Shown: positions 49,901 through 62,230, counted from the first letter of the stretch. The stretch: 64,000 bases of DNA from Hevea brasiliensis (GCF_030052815.1 NC_079496.1:35675593-35739592); one strand, 5' to 3'. The notes: a model not told the origin generated them from the sequence alone. Numbers and translations: made by a program.

Positions 49901-52181
49901 CATACACAAGTTATCACCTATTTAAATATGATTTAATTAATTAATTAAAGAGTTTAATTGATTAATTAAATAGATTTGGTTTGCAATAAAATTGCAAAGT
50001 CCCTAGCATGACTTGAAACCAAATCTAGATTATTGGATGTGTAGTATAAATTAAATTTATATTTAAAGTGTTTAAATATGAATTTAATTGATGAGAAATT
50101 AATTAATAGAGATTAATTAATTAATTTATATTTGATATAAATTAATTAGAAGAAGAAAATAATTATTTTGGGTTAAGAACTCAAAATTAAGACACAGGGC
50201 ATTTTGGTCATTTTGCGGTGTGACACGTGGCACCATGAGATGGTGACACATGGCATAACACATAAGCTTGCCAAATATTTTTAATCATGTAAGATGATTA
50301 AAATCAAGATTAAATATAGGTTTGACACTTGGCACAATGTGATTGGGTCACTTAAACCTAGAGCTAATCAAAAGGTGACATGTGGCTAGGGTTTAATGTG
50401 TTAACCTAGCTATTTAAGTGGGGTTATGAAAAGAAAACACAACCAGCAGCCTCTCCTCTCATATGTCACGCCACTTTGAGCCTCTCCAGCTATTTCTCTT
50501 CATCTCTCATCAATTCAAAGAGATTAGCCATCAATCTCTTGAATTAAGAACACTAGAAATTGTTTCTAGTGTCCTGTTTGCATCTCTAATCTCTTAAAAG
50601 GCAGAACTTGAATTTCTAATTAATAGAAAAGGCTTTAGAAGCTGTTCAAGGGCTGCCATAGGTGTTCTTGGTGTGGACAAGCTAGAGGGACAACATCCGT
50701 GTCCTCAAGACGAATCTCAAAGGCGCACACGCTGCAAAGACATCAAGAGGTTAGTGTAATCGTTCTTGATTTAATCTAGGGTTCTAAAATTAATCTGATT
50801 AATTTTAAAATCTTAAATGGCAAATACAGATCCAAAAACATATTAAAAGAGTTTTAATATGTTGTTTATCATTGAAATCAAATAGATAAAAATAAATCTT
50901 GCATGGTGCTTGTGACCCTAGGTGAAAATTTTTGAATTCAATGGTATAATCTTGTGTTTTTCACGCTTCCGTTCCTTCACAACTTACCTAAAATAGTCAC
51001 TAATTGACCATTAAAAAGTTCTCTAACAATTTCCTAAGCCAAATCACATTTTCACCTTTCCAAACCCTAGTGTCCAAATCAATTTGCTCATAAACTTTAA
51101 TTAACATACTTAGTTCAATATCCATGCATATTAATACCTTAACCATCATTTCTAGCCACTCTAAGTTTATTAAACAATCAAACTCATCCTTCCATAGGGC
51201 TGCCGAAAATTGAAGGTACCCTTAACACATATAATTTACTTCAATTTCTTAAAATCTCTTAGCTCAAAATGATGTTCTAACTAAGATTAAAAGAGTGGAA
51301 ATGAAAGTGTAGCACTAACCTTGAATGGGCAGAATTTCCAAAGCCCCAAACTTCACTTTCTTTCCTCTTGTTGGCTGCCAAAAGCTTGTTTAAGATGTGG
51401 GGTAAAGTTTTAATGAAGAGAGGTTAGAGAAATATGGTGGAAGTGAGGGAAATCTAAAGCTTGAAAAAGCTTCAATGGAGGGTGGCCATGGAGCTAGGTT
51501 TCGGCTGGCTTTTTGGGGAGGGAGAGGGCTGCTACAATTTTTTTATTTTGGTCTTGTTTAGTCTCTTTTATTTGTTAGTCAAAGGATAGCTCAATTGTGA
51601 TTGGTCATAATTTATAAATGATATCATCAAGATGTCATAAATAAGCTTTTCTTTGATTTTTCTTTTCTTTTCATCACTACTCAATTTCAATTTAATTTCT
51701 AGTATTGTTTATTCATATTTTATGTCATATTAATTATTTACTCAACTGGACAAGTCAGCCAAAAATCACCTCTGAAGGCGAAATGACCAAAATGCCCTCC
51801 GTTTGGCTTAACGGGTCAAAATTGTCTGTACCGATTGAAAAATTTTTCTATGTATTTTCTTGGCATTCTAATACCATGGGAACCTCAATAACCCTTCTCT
51901 GGAGTCCCAAAAATTATTTTATAATTTTTCCCCCGAGTATAGGGCTCCTCGTTGCGAGAACCGCAACTTCCCTCTGGTTATCCCTCGCTAGGGTACCGGC
52001 TCATTTGATTTAGTTGTATTTTATTCCTAAAATTTTTTACTAAATTTTTCTTACTAATATTTGAGTTAATTATGGTTCCTGACTTTAATTTAAATATTTT
52101 TCCGGACGTTCTAGCTGTCCGGACTGACACCGGTCACCGGAACAGTAGAATGTACGGAGTTGATACCGGGAGGGTGTTACA
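46960..52181 (-). repeat. 3' LTR of element A, split by solo LTR E
   Basis: TGTAACACCCTCCCGG to GGTAAGGGGTGTCACA on the - strand. Without the 2.1-kb E insertion and its 5-bp repeat it is about 3.12 kb. Twin hairpin at 47611-47574. Confidence 0.95.
48880..50979 (+). mobile_element. Solo LTR of family E
   Basis: Exactly bounded by comparison with the uninterrupted 5' LTR of A: it starts TGTTAGTAGTATGCC, ends CCGTTCCTTCA, and has perfect CAACT repeats (48875-48879 and 50980-50984). It is 2,100 bp with TG...CA ends and an internal inverted copy at 31034-43492. A TATA-like CTATTTAAGT near 50410 sets the + orientation. ORFs inside are chance and are mirrored in the other copy. The superfamily is undetermined; Copia is my guess. 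Confidence 0.92.
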
Positions 52182-52182
52182 A

Positions 52183-52196
52183 CTCTTCCCCTCTAA
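52183..52196 (-). promoter_or_regulatory. Polypurine tract of element A
   Basis: TTAGAGGGGAAGAG on the - strand just before TGTAACACCC. The inverted repeat AAATTTCG-AGGA-CGAAATTT lies at 52219-52200, overlapping the end of the integrase frame. Confidence 0.87.
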
Positions 52197-52954
52197 TTTA
52201 AATTTCGTCCTCGAAATTTACCTGATGCAAACAGTTGAGGGAACTGTTGCCTCATCGTCTCTTCACTTTCCCAAGTTGCCTCCTCGGTGTTGTGGTGCCT
52301 CCAAAGCACTTTCACCAATGGAATTTGCTTGTTTCTCAACTCTTTCACTTCCCGAGCCAAGATCCGTAGAGGTTCTTCTTCGTATGTCAAATCCGGCTGT
52401 ATTTCAATTTCTTCTCTGGAGATGACATGTGAAGGATCTGAGCGGTATCTTCTGAGCATAGACACGTGGAACACATTGTGGATCTTGTCCAGCTCTGGTG
52501 GTAAAGCTAGCCTATAGGCCACTGGACCCACACGTTCAATGACTTCATATGGGCCAATGAACCTAGGGCTCAACTTAACTTTCCTTCCAAACCTCAATAC
52601 TTTTTTCCATGATGACACCTTGAGGAACACTTTGTCGCCAACCCCATGCTCTATTTCTTTTCTCTTCAGGTCGGCATAAGATTTCTGTCTGTCTGAGGCA
52701 ACTTTCAGATTGGCTTTGATTATCTTTACCTTCTCCTCAGTCTGTTTCACCAGGTCTGGCCCTACCAGTTTATCTTCACCCAATTCAGTCCAAAGACACC
52801 GAGTTCTACATTTTCTCCCATACGATTGCTTCATACGGGGCCATTTGGATACTAGCTTGGTAGCTATTGTTGTATGCAAATTACGCGATGGGAGGTATCT
52901 ATCCCAATTTCCCTCAAACTCAATGACACAACTCCTCAGCATATCCTCAAGGAC
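52193..52954 (-). pseudogene. Integrase C-terminus with chromodomain, element A
   Basis: Open from the intron-like junction to the stop at 52193. It reads 'MLRSCVIEFEG' then a stretch in the wrong frame between two compensating indels (about 52900-52810; the family reads 'FAYNNSYQAS' here), then 'VGPDLVKQTEEKVK', 'VGDKVFLKVSSWKKV', GPY/F-type 'SPRFIGPYEVIERVGPVAY' and 'HNVFHVSMLRRY', and the chromodomain 'YEEEPLRILAREVKELRN' with 'LVKVLWRHHNTEEATWE', ending 'FPQLFASGKFRG'. The chromodomain is intact as sequence. Confidence 0.92.
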
Positions 52955-53029
52955 CTGACAAATATTTCACGTTATTGTTATCATTTCAATTCAATATTTG
53001 TATCAATTTCATTGGTTTCAATTATTTAC
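52955..53029 (-). other. Intron-like insertion in integrase of element A
   Basis: A 75-bp AT-rich segment, CCAG|GTAAATAATTG at 53029 to TATTTGTCAG|GTCC at 52955, between the codons for VIQ and VLEDML. It has donor and acceptor consensus and phase 0, at the same position as the 91-bp segment in element B. Confidence 0.72.
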
Positions 53030-53671
53030 CTGGATTACTCTTTTCGATTGCCCATCCGTCGAGGATGGAAAGTCATCTTGAAATGGAGTTGTGTTCACAA
53101 GGATTCATGCAACGTCTTGCTTATTCGCGATGTAAACCTTGGGTCTCGATCGATATGATGGAAAGTGGGATTCCATGCGATCTAACTATCTCACGATATA
53201 CACCGCTAACTTCTCCGGTGAGTAGTCACCCTAATCGGTAGAAAGTGTCGACTTTTTCAATCTATCAACTATCACCCATCTCGCATCATGTTTCTTCCGG
53301 GTGAGAGGCAGACCACTCACAAAATCCATGGTGACCCGATCCCATTTCCATTCAGGTATGCGTATAGGCTGTAGCAAACCTGATGGAACTTGATGTTCTG
53401 CCTTAACTTGCTGACATGTCAAGCATTTAGTCACATAGTCAACTATATCCCTCTTCATACCAGGCCACCAATACTGAAGCTTCAGATCATGATACATCTT
53501 TGTACTTCCTGGGTGCATAGCATATACACTGGTGTGTGCCTCTTTTAGAATACTGGTCTTCAATTCCCCATCATCTGGTACACACAGTCTTCCTTTGTAG
53601 TACAGGTACCCATCTGCTTTCACCTCATAGTCAGCTGCTTTTCCCTCTGGGATTTTGCTCATAATAGCCAT
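53030..53671 (-). pseudogene. Integrase zinc finger and catalytic core, element A
   Basis: 'LTCQQVKAEHQVPSGLLQP' and 'AMHPGSTKMYHDLKLQYWWP' give the HHCC finger, followed by 'IPEWKWDRVTMDFVSGLPL' with the first catalytic Asp. From about 53300 to 53033 the frame is scrambled by small indels; only 'TDGQS' near the end is legible. In that stretch CAG and CTG triplets are wholly absent where element B has several, so part of the damage may be a base-calling artefact. Confidence 0.85.
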
Positions 53672-53697
53672 TAGCTTCTCATCTACCTTCTGCCCAT

Positions 53698-54180
53698 CTA
53701 AATCTGCTGTAGCAGGTTTGGCCTCACTTGCAACTTAGCCAAAATAGCTCCATCTCGAATCAAAGATAGACGGGCATTCAATGATCTCAAGGCTGTCATG
53801 GATTTTCTGCTCAAAGCATCAGCAACTACATTTGCCTTCCCAGGATGGTAGTCAATTACACAGTCATAATCCTTCAGGTACTGAATCCATCGCCTCTGTC
53901 TAAGGTTGAGCTCCTCCGAGTTGGCAAATATTTTAGACTCTTGTGGTCGTGTAAATGTAGCACTTTTCACCATACAAGTAATGCCTCCATATCTTGGTCG
54001 AAGATAATTGCTGCAAGCTCTAGATCATGGGTAGGGTAGTTCTGCTCATGTGGCCTTAATGCTCGGAAGCATAGGCGACCACCTTCCCCTCTTGCATCAA
54101 TACACACCCTAACCCATTATGAGAGGCATCACTGTAGACCACGAAGTCCTTTCCTGACACTGGTTGTGTTAATACGGGTG
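53698..54180 (-). pseudogene. RNase H domain of element A
   Basis: '[17 protein letters not shown]' and 'KVVAYASEH' sit at the end of the long RT frame (54056). After a frame break the sequence resumes as 'ELNLRQRRWIQYLKDYDC' and 'PGKANVVADALSRKS' to 53698. The middle of RNase H (53975-54055) is out of frame. Confidence 0.85.
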
Positions 54181-55250
54181 CCTCTATCAACATAGCCTTC
54201 AACTTCTCAAAACTGGTCTGACACTTGTCATTCCAGTCAAATTTGACATTCTTGTGTAACAACTTGGTCATTGGAGCAGCTATTAGGGAAAATCCCTTCA
54301 CAAATCTCCTGTAATACCCAGCTAGCCCCAAAAAGCTTCTAACCTCAGTTGTATTCCTGGGAGGCTTCCATTCCATCACTGCTTCTATTTTCTTGGGATC
54401 CACCCTAATCCCATCAGCTGACACTATGTGTCCAAGGAATGCAATCTCATTCAGCCAAAAGTCACACTTGGACAACTTAGCATACAGCTTCTTTTCCTTC
54501 AGGGTTTGCAAAACAATCCTCAAATGCTTATCATGTTCTTCATTGGTCTTGGAATACACCAAAATATCATCAATAAAAACCACTACGAATCGATCTAGGT
54601 ATGGATGGAAGATACGGTTCATAAGGTCCATAAATGCCGCTGGTGCATTTGTTAGGCCAAAGGGCATCGCCAGAAACTCATAATGCCCGTATCGGGTCCT
54701 GAATGCAGTCTTGGGCACATCTAAATCCTTCACCCTCAACTGATGATACCCTGATCTGAGATCAATCTTAGAACATACTCCTGCTCCCTTCAACTGATCA
54801 AACAGATCATCAATTCTAGGCAACGGATATTTATTCTTCACAGTCACTTTATTCAATCACGGAATCAATGCAAAGCCTCAAAGTCCCATCCTTTTTTCAC
54901 AAACAGACCTTGGAGCTCCCCATGGTGACACATCGGGCGTATGAACCCTTATCCAGCAACTCTTGCAATTGAGTTTTCAACTCCCTCAATTCAGTGGGTG
55001 CCATCCTATAAGGAGCAATGGAAATGGGTGCTGTACCCGGCAGTGTCTCAATAGCAAATTCAACTTCCCTTTCTGGTGGCAAACCAGGCAACTCTTCAGG
55101 AAATACCTCTGGGAAGTCTCTCACTGTGGGTATGTCACTCAGGTTTGGCTTAGCCTGCCTAGTATCCACCACATGTGCTAGGTAGGCTTCACAGCCTTTT
55201 CTCATCATTCTTCTTGCAACGTGGTGAGATGACATTGGACAAGAAATCAT
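54056..55250 (-). pseudogene. Reverse transcriptase of element A
   Basis: The N-terminal part (55250-54897) reads 'FPEVFPEELPGLPP' and 'YRMAPTELRELKTQLQELLDK', then a frameshift near 54940 spoils the 'PSVSPWGAPV' block and a second break near 54860 precedes '[21 protein letters not shown]'. From 54856 to 54056 the frame is open with '[17 protein letters not shown]', '[20 protein letters not shown]' and the catalytic '[13 protein letters not shown]'. It is the best preserved RT in the window, but not translatable as one frame. Confidence 0.92.
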
Positions 55251-55640
55251 CCTTTCCCCACAACTGTGATCTCATTACCCTCTGAAGTTTTTAGAGAAAT
55301 TCTCTTCAATTTGCAATCAACTATTGCCTGATGACGTGACAACCAGTCCATTCCCAATATCACGTCAAACTCATGGAAAGGCAACTCAATCAGGTCTGCC
55401 AAGAATTCATACCCTTGAATCCTCAACGGGCAACCCTTGTATACTTTGTTCACTACCACACTGTGGCCCAATGGATTAGTGACCAGAATGTCTTGGTCAC
55501 TCTCCCCTACTAATATCCCCCTTTCTATGGGTAGGTTGATGCAAATGTAGGAATGAGTGGATCCTGGATCCACCAATGCATGCACAGGAGTATTGTAGAG
55601 GGAGAACGTACCCCTGATGACGTCCGGGGCATCTTGCTCC
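55247..55640 (-). pseudogene. Aspartic protease domain of element A
   Basis: 'HALVDPGSTHSYICINLP' holds the active-site Asp in the form normal for this lineage. 'TNPLGHSVVVNKVYKGCPL', 'FHEFDVILGMDWLSRHQA' and 'CKLKRISLKTSEG' follow. The frame is open from 55585 to 55247, and a frame change separates it from gag. Confidence 0.88.
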
Positions 55641-55659
55641 TCCTGAGCTCTCAGGGCAT

Positions 55660-56862
55660 AATTTCAGCGGGTGGTCTATTATCCGCCTCTCTGCTGGCTC
55701 GCAGTGCCTCGTGATGGTCCCACCTGCGTCGATTTGCATTTTCTACCTCTCTGTGGTGCAGGAGCAGGTCTGTCTGCTTGTGTTGGAGCAGTTGTAGTGG
55801 TTCTGCGTGGACAATTTCTCAGCTGATGCTCTGTCGACCCACATCTCAAGCAGGCACCAGTTACTCTCCAACACTCCCCCCCTTGTGCCATTTAAGGCAG
55901 TGTGGACATGCAGAAGATGTTGGGGCTGGTCCCCTAAACCCCATCCTCGGAGAGCGCCACCGATGGTGTGGACCGACCTCTCCTAGGGGTGAATCGTGGC
56001 CCGCCCCGAGACCGACCACGACCATGTGGCCGAGCTGAACTGCGTGTGTGGACCCTTGAACTTCTTTCCAAATGCAGGGTGAGCTAGACCGACCGGTCCC
56101 CTCTTCTCTGTCTCTCCTTTCTCAGTCCGCTCACTGATTCTCACTTTTTCAACTCTTATTGCAGCTTCCACTAGCTTGCTAAATTCTGTGATTCCCAAGG
56201 CAGTGAGCTGGATCTTGATGTTGTCATTTAGTCCCTCTTCAAATCTCTTGCACCTTTCAGCTTCATTAGGGACTATCTCCCTTCCATAGCGGCTCAATCG
56301 AACAAATTCCTTCTCATACTCGGCCACTGACAACTACCTCTGCCTCAGATTAATGAACTCTCTTCTTCTCTCTTCTAGGTATACAGTACCCACATATTTC
56401 TTCTTAAACTCGGAGAGAAAGAAGTCCCATGTCATAACTTCTGGCTGCACTTCACTGGACACAGTGTCCCACCACTCATATGCATCATCTTGCAGCAAAG
56501 ATATGGCAGCTTCCAGGTTTTGCTCTGGAGTGCAGTGGAGTTGTTTTAGGACTCTGCCTGTTCTGTTCAACCAATTCTCAGCTGCAACAGAGTCATCTTC
56601 TCTCTTACTGAAGAAATCCACCGCCCCAAACTTTCTTAGCCTTTCCAGGTGTGATTTACTGTGGAGCCAGTCCGTGGTGGTGCCTTTGGCATTACTCCGC
56701 CATTTGTCCAAGAAGTAGGCCATTTGTTGGAACATGGCCTGTGGAGGCGAGGTGCTCGCTTGAGTAGTGAGCAGATTCTCTCATGCCCCCAGTCTCAGCT
56801 GCTGCAGGTGGAGCATGACTCTCCACTTCCTCCTCAACGGCTCTCTGAGATGAAGGATCCAT
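55660..56862 (-). pseudogene. Gag of element A
   Basis: It starts at ATG 56862 (MDPSSQRAVEEEVESHAPP), four bases after an acceptor-like TTTTAATAG. A frameshift near 56740 leads into 'MFQQMAYFLDKW', 'LERLRKFGAVDFFSKREDD', 'LEAAISLLQDDAYEWWDT', a stop at 56335, 'SVAEYEKEFVRLSRYGRE' and 'RCKRFEEGLNDNIKIQLTAL'. Another frameshift precedes the zinc knuckle at about 55850, C-L-R-C-G-S-T-E-H-Q-L-R-N-C, which is a complete CCHC motif, unlike those of B and C. Length and order fit a Ty3-type gag of about 400 residues. Confidence 0.88.
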
Positions 56863-56972
56863 ATCCTATTAAAAATAAGAAAGATAAACAGATCTGCGTT
56901 AGTGTCACCTCGACTCTTACAAATGCAATGCATGGTATGGACTCAATCTAGGCCCAGAAACGCCTAAACCGT

Positions 56973-56984
56973 GCTCTGATACCA
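56973..56984 (-). promoter_or_regulatory. Primer-binding site of element A
   Basis: TGGTATCAGAGC on the - strand, five bases (TTTAG) inside the 5' LTR; complementary to initiator Met tRNA. Confidence 0.9.
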
Positions 56985-56989
56985 CTAAA

Positions 56990-59900
56990 TGTGACACCCC
57001 TTACCCGTGTACAGTTTACCCGAGTAAGTAATGCCACACGGTGTACCGGCACACTCTAATATACCTTAATTAATTTATATCATGCTTTTTGATATAATTT
57101 ATGAAACATACTTTATTTAAGCCATTTAGCAAAAATTTTTATTTATTTGAGGTTCTGGAAATTTTATAGAAAATCCGGCGGAGTACCGGCTAAAAATGGA
57201 GAAAACAGTTCTTCGGAACCTGTTAAAAACACTTCCAATAAACAAATTCATTCATTCTCAACTCCAATCTCAACACAAAACACAATATCAAGATTTCAAC
57301 ATTTCAATTTCTATTCTCATTCATCATTCACATGTGATGTTCACATATAAATCACAAGTAAACATTTACTTTTCCATTAACAAATACAATTTTCATAATT
57401 TACATATACATCAATATACATTACACAAGTTTAATTACATATGAAGAAAAATCAAAATTTAGTTACAAAATGTCAAAATGACACCTAGTGTCCTACCAAT
57501 GTACAGCAGAAGTTGAGGTGACACGGACACTGAGCAGAACTGCCGGATGGACTCACCCAGTCTGTGGTCTACTGGGCTCACGATCAGGGTCTCCAGTACC
57601 TACGCGTGGCAAAAGCAACGCGCTAAGCAATAATGCTTAGTGGTGCAATAATATAATAGAAGAAAATAGCAAGAAAATGAATGTGTATAGAATGTGTATG
57701 CTTTCTTTGTTTGGTATTGGTATATCCATTATTTCGTTAACGTTGTTCACTTTTATTCATTTAGTTGCCCCAAGTAACCTACACTAGACGCATCGGATCG
57801 GATAACGGGTAACCGCATCGGGTACCTAGCACCTCGGGCCGTCACACCATCGGTCACATATGCATCTCCCGGTGTGCAACAGAACAGCTAACAAGCTGTA
57901 AATAATATCAGGCACAAGGCCAAGTCTCAATACAAAGTCAGAATGGCTAAAAGCCATGAAATCACGAAATGGCATATTGCCATGTGCGATCGCTAATCGA
58001 ACCCTATTGGCATGCCAAACTATCCAAACCAATCTTGTTAGGTATACTAGGGCATTTGAAACTTTTAAATTCTTCAATTTGTGAATTTCATGTTTTGGTG
58101 TTATTATTCACCTCATTGGTCAACAAAAATATTGACTTTTGGATAGAAAATATGTACATTGACTTTGGCACTCCCAACATACCACATTTTGTGTTTAAAA
58201 CTTGTTGGCATTAAGTGTTAATACCATTTCAAGTTTAAACCAACACAAGCAGAATTTTCAGTTTTGGTGAGTCAACTTCACTGTTCCATTGGACACTATT
58301 ACTGTGGGAATTTGAAGAAATGTAAAACATGAAAGTTGTTCCTTATTTTGTCTAGTTGAATTTCCTTTTTTGAATCACTCCATTTGGAGTTTTGTAACTC
58401 CAGATATGGTCCAAAAACCACAGCTGGCCGGATTCCCATTCTGCAGAAATTACCATATCTACAGTAACATGAACAGTGACTTCCACTGCCATTTAGGTTA
58501 GGTTCTGGCCATAATTTGGGGTAGGTTCCTTCATGAAAGTTGTTTTTCTATGTCTTAAATTATTTCTGTAAAAATTTCAGGTCAATTGATCATATCTACA
58601 GTGAGTTATGGCCAAATGAACAGTTACTATTCATTTGGTCAATTCTGCAGAATCAGTGGCAGGGTATCCGGATTGGGGCCAAGTTTTGGTCCTCTTGCTT
58701 TGGTCTTTTGGGCATGATTTCTTCAGCAAAAATGTGCCATTATAAGCCTAGTTTCATGTCCAATTGGCCAAACACCAATTGGACCAACACAGCCCAAGTT
58801 ATGGCAGTGCAAGTGGACTGAATTTTCAGTCCCTCTGCTGCTGTCCTAGGGCAGCCTGCAACTTCACTTTACAATCCTATTTTTCAGTCCATTCCATGGT
58901 CAACTTACCTAAAATAGTCACTAATTGACCATTAAAAATTTCTCTAACAATTTCCTAAGCCAAATCACATTTTCACCTTTCCAAACCCTAGTGTCCAAAT
59001 TAATTTGCTCATAAACTTTAATTAACATACTTAGTTCAATATCCATGCATATTAATACCTTAACCATCATTTCTAGCCACTCTAAGTTTATTAAACAATC
59101 AAACTCATCCTTCCATAGGGCTGCCGAAAATTGAAGGTACCCTTAACACATATAATTTACTTCAATTTCTTAAAATCTCTTAGCTCAAAATGATGTTCTA
59201 ACTAAGATTAAAAGAGTGGAAATGAAAGTGTAGCACTAACCTTGAATGGGCAGAATTTCCAAAGCCCCAAACTTCACTTTCTTTCCTCTTGTTGGCTGCC
59301 AAAAGCTTGTTTAAGATGTGGGGTAAAGTTTTAATGAAGAGAGGTTAGAGAAATATGGTGGAAGTGAGGGAAATCTAAAGCTTGAAAAAGCTTCAATGGA
59401 GGGTGGCCATGGAGCTAGGTTTCAGCTGGCTTTTTGGGGAGGGAGAGGGCTGCTGCAATTTTGTTATTTTGGTCTTGTTTAGTCTCTTTTATTTGTTAGT
59501 CAAAGGATAGCTCAATTGTGATTGGTCATAATTTATAAATGACATCATCAAGATGTCATAAATAAGCTTTTCTTTGATTTTTCTTTTCTTTTCATCACTA
59601 CTCAATTTCAATTTAATTTCTAGTAATATTTATTCATATTTTATGTCATATTAATTATTTACTCAACTGGACAAATCGGCCAAAAATCACCTATGAAGGC
59701 GAAATGACCAAAATGCCCTCCGTTTGGCTTAACGGGTCAAAATTGTCTGTGCCGATTGAAAAATTTTTCTAGGTATTTTCTTGGCATTCTAATGCCATGG
59801 GAACCTCAATAACCCTTATCTGGAGTCCCAAAAATTATTTTATAATTTTTCCCCCGGGTCTAGGGCTCCTCGTTGCGAGAACCGCAACTTCCCTCTGGTT

Positions 59901-60102
59901 ACCCCTCGCTAGGGTACCGGCTCATTTGATTTAGTTGTATTTTATTCCTAAAATTTTTTACTAAATTTTTCTTACTAATATTTGAGTTAATTATGGTTCC
60001 TGACTTTAATTTAAATATTTTTCCGGACGTTCTAGCTGTCCGGACCGACACCGGTCACCGGAACAGTAGAATGTATGGAGTTGATACCAGGAGGGTGTTA
60101 CA
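56990..60102 (-). repeat. 5' LTR of element A
   Basis: 3,113 bp, TGTAACACCCTCCTGG to GGTAAGGGGTGTCACA on the - strand. Contains the donor at 59240, modules at 58802, 58609 and 58407, and the twin hairpin at 57640-57603. Nearly identical to the 3' LTR apart from clustered differences at 57787-57820 and 57985-58010. Confidence 0.95.
57603..57640 (-). other. Twin hairpin in 5' LTR of element A
   Basis: On the - strand, CTAAGCA-TTAT-TGCTTAG then CGCGTTGC-TTTT-GCCACGCG (7 of 8 positions paired), with CACCA before and TAGGTA after. Confidence 0.65.
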
Positions 60103-62230
60103 GTATCACATGAAAATGAAAACAAATGATGAGAAAATAAAATGTCCAAATTTTGGCAGCCATAGAACCCTTGAGGTTTGATGCTTTTAAGTGATGAAAA
60201 ATGGTTCCATGAGAATGTTTGATAAATTGATATGTTTAGGAGTTTGAAAGTGTAGTGTTTGTGCAAATTGGAACTTTGAAATTAGAGTTTGTGTACATGA
60301 TTTGAGGACTTTATGTAAATTTTTGAAATTAACCTATTGAGTTGAGATTGTTGCTTATAGAAGTGTTATACATACCAATTGAAGTAAGGAAGTTGGAGGA
60401 AATTGAAAATTGGGAGTGCTTGTTTTCTGCAGATTGGGACTCAATGTGTCCAGTGTGTTTGATGAACCATAACTGATTGTGTGTTACTCCAATTGGTATG
60501 AGGCCAATTGGAGATGAAATTAGACCCAAAATAGCCCATTTTCTATGAAGAAAATATGCCTAAATTCTGTCCAAAACTTAACCTAAACACTACCCAAATC
60601 CAGATGACCTTACACAAAACCTAGAAAATGACCAAATGAACAGTACATATTCATTTGGTCATAACTCCCTCTATACTGGTCCAAATGACATGAATTTGAT
60701 ACCATTGGAAAGTTTAGATATAGGGCTACAATTTTCATGAAGACCACAGAACCCAAAAATGCCAAAAACCAAACTAAATTGTTGGCCCAAATTGGGTCAC
60801 AAAACTGCCTAGAATTAGGTTGTCCAAAAATTGCTGGACATAAACTTACCCGACCAGTTTTGGCAAAATGGCCATAACTTAGTCTACAAGAATTCAAATG
60901 TAGTGAAACTAGTGGAAAAATGTCCACAAGACATAGATTTATAAAATTGGTATTTTGATCAAAACCAGAAATTAAGAGAACTAGGTCAAATAGTTAGAAT
61001 AAGTCACTGCGTCAAAACCTGGAATCTGACCAAACTCCACTTGATCCCAGAATAGTCTTTTAGCCATAACTCCCACTAAAAAAATCCAATTGGGAAGAGC
61101 CATGCCTTTCTAGAAGCCTGAGAGACAGGGCTACAACTTTTTTTTAGAAACCTTCCTCAAATTATGCTTGTAAAGACCTTGAAAATTGACTTGCAATCAC
61201 TGACCTGAACTGAACACTTGTTGGCACGGGGTACATGAGTCCAGGTCAGTTAATTGGCCATAAATAATTTCACAAAGCTTGAAAATTTGTGATACAAATT
61301 TCTTAATGATCATAAGACATAGGACAACAATTTCTATGAAGATCACCATGCCTAAAAGTGACTATAACATATTCCATTAATTAGGTAAAATTTAAGTCCA
61401 AAATCTGCCTAGTTAAGGAACCAGAATTTGGAAATGAGTCAGTTATGGTTATCCGACCATAACATGAGTTCTAAAAATCAAATTGACATGATTCAAAAGG
61501 GAAAATGAAGATAAGATATAGAGAAACAACTTCCATGAAGGAAGTGCAGCCAAACAGTGGCTACAAACTAATTATATGGATAGGCAAATGTAAGACACAA
61601 AAACTGAAACCAAAGAAGGGTCTATGAGATAAATTATCTTATGGTAGGGAATTTAACCCTAACAAGCCATTAAACACTAAATCACATGAAAGAGGTATGT
61701 GGAACCTATTTTTCCACTATCAAGTGATATGAACATCTCAAATAAATGTGTAATAATGTTTAATTGCCTATAGTATACCTAGATTTGTTTATTTAATTTG
61801 GATCAATTGGTATACTAATTAGGGACTATAGATAGCAGTACTTCCCATAGGAACAATCATCAACAGATAAAATATGTCTGACATGATTGTTCTACAGGCT
61901 TTATGCCAGCCCGTTGGCCATTGTGCCCAATATTATATTTGGCTTAAATGCCTACCCGCAGGCTTCATGCCTGACATGACCGATGTATACTGGATAGACA
62001 TATTGCTGTCTAACTGGTACACTCCCGTGTATCCACCTTTTATAATTTGTTATAGGTTTCTTGGGTATTAATAATGATTAATTAAGACTTAAAATATAAT
62101 AAGTAAACATAAAAGATCCCAATAATTTTAATTATTTCCAAAGTGCAATAAAAATGTAAAAGACCTAAAAAATTATGAATTGCCATTATTATTTCAATTA
62201 TTAGTTATTGTTATTATAAATTATGCACCA

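Larger units (their letters stand above)
56866..59240 (-). other. Candidate leader intron of element A
   Basis: Donor TTCAAG|GTTAGTGC at 59240 in the 5' LTR; acceptor TTTCTTATTTTTAATAG ending at 56866, three bases before the gag ATG. It would remove 2.4 kb with the modules, twin hairpin and primer site. Inferred only. Confidence 0.45.
46960..60102 (-). mobile_element. Ty3/gypsy chromovirus element A (with nested solo LTR E)
   Basis: Complete structure on the - strand: 5' LTR 60102-56990, primer site, gag-pol, polypurine tract, 3' LTR 52181-46960. Perfect GTATC repeats lie at 46955-46959 and 60103-60107. Coding order is gag, protease, RT, RNase H, integrase, chromodomain. The LTRs differ by a handful of substitutions over most of their length, so it is a young insertion, yet the coding region has several frameshifts, some of them in patches that may be sequence errors (see findings). 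Confidence 0.95.
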
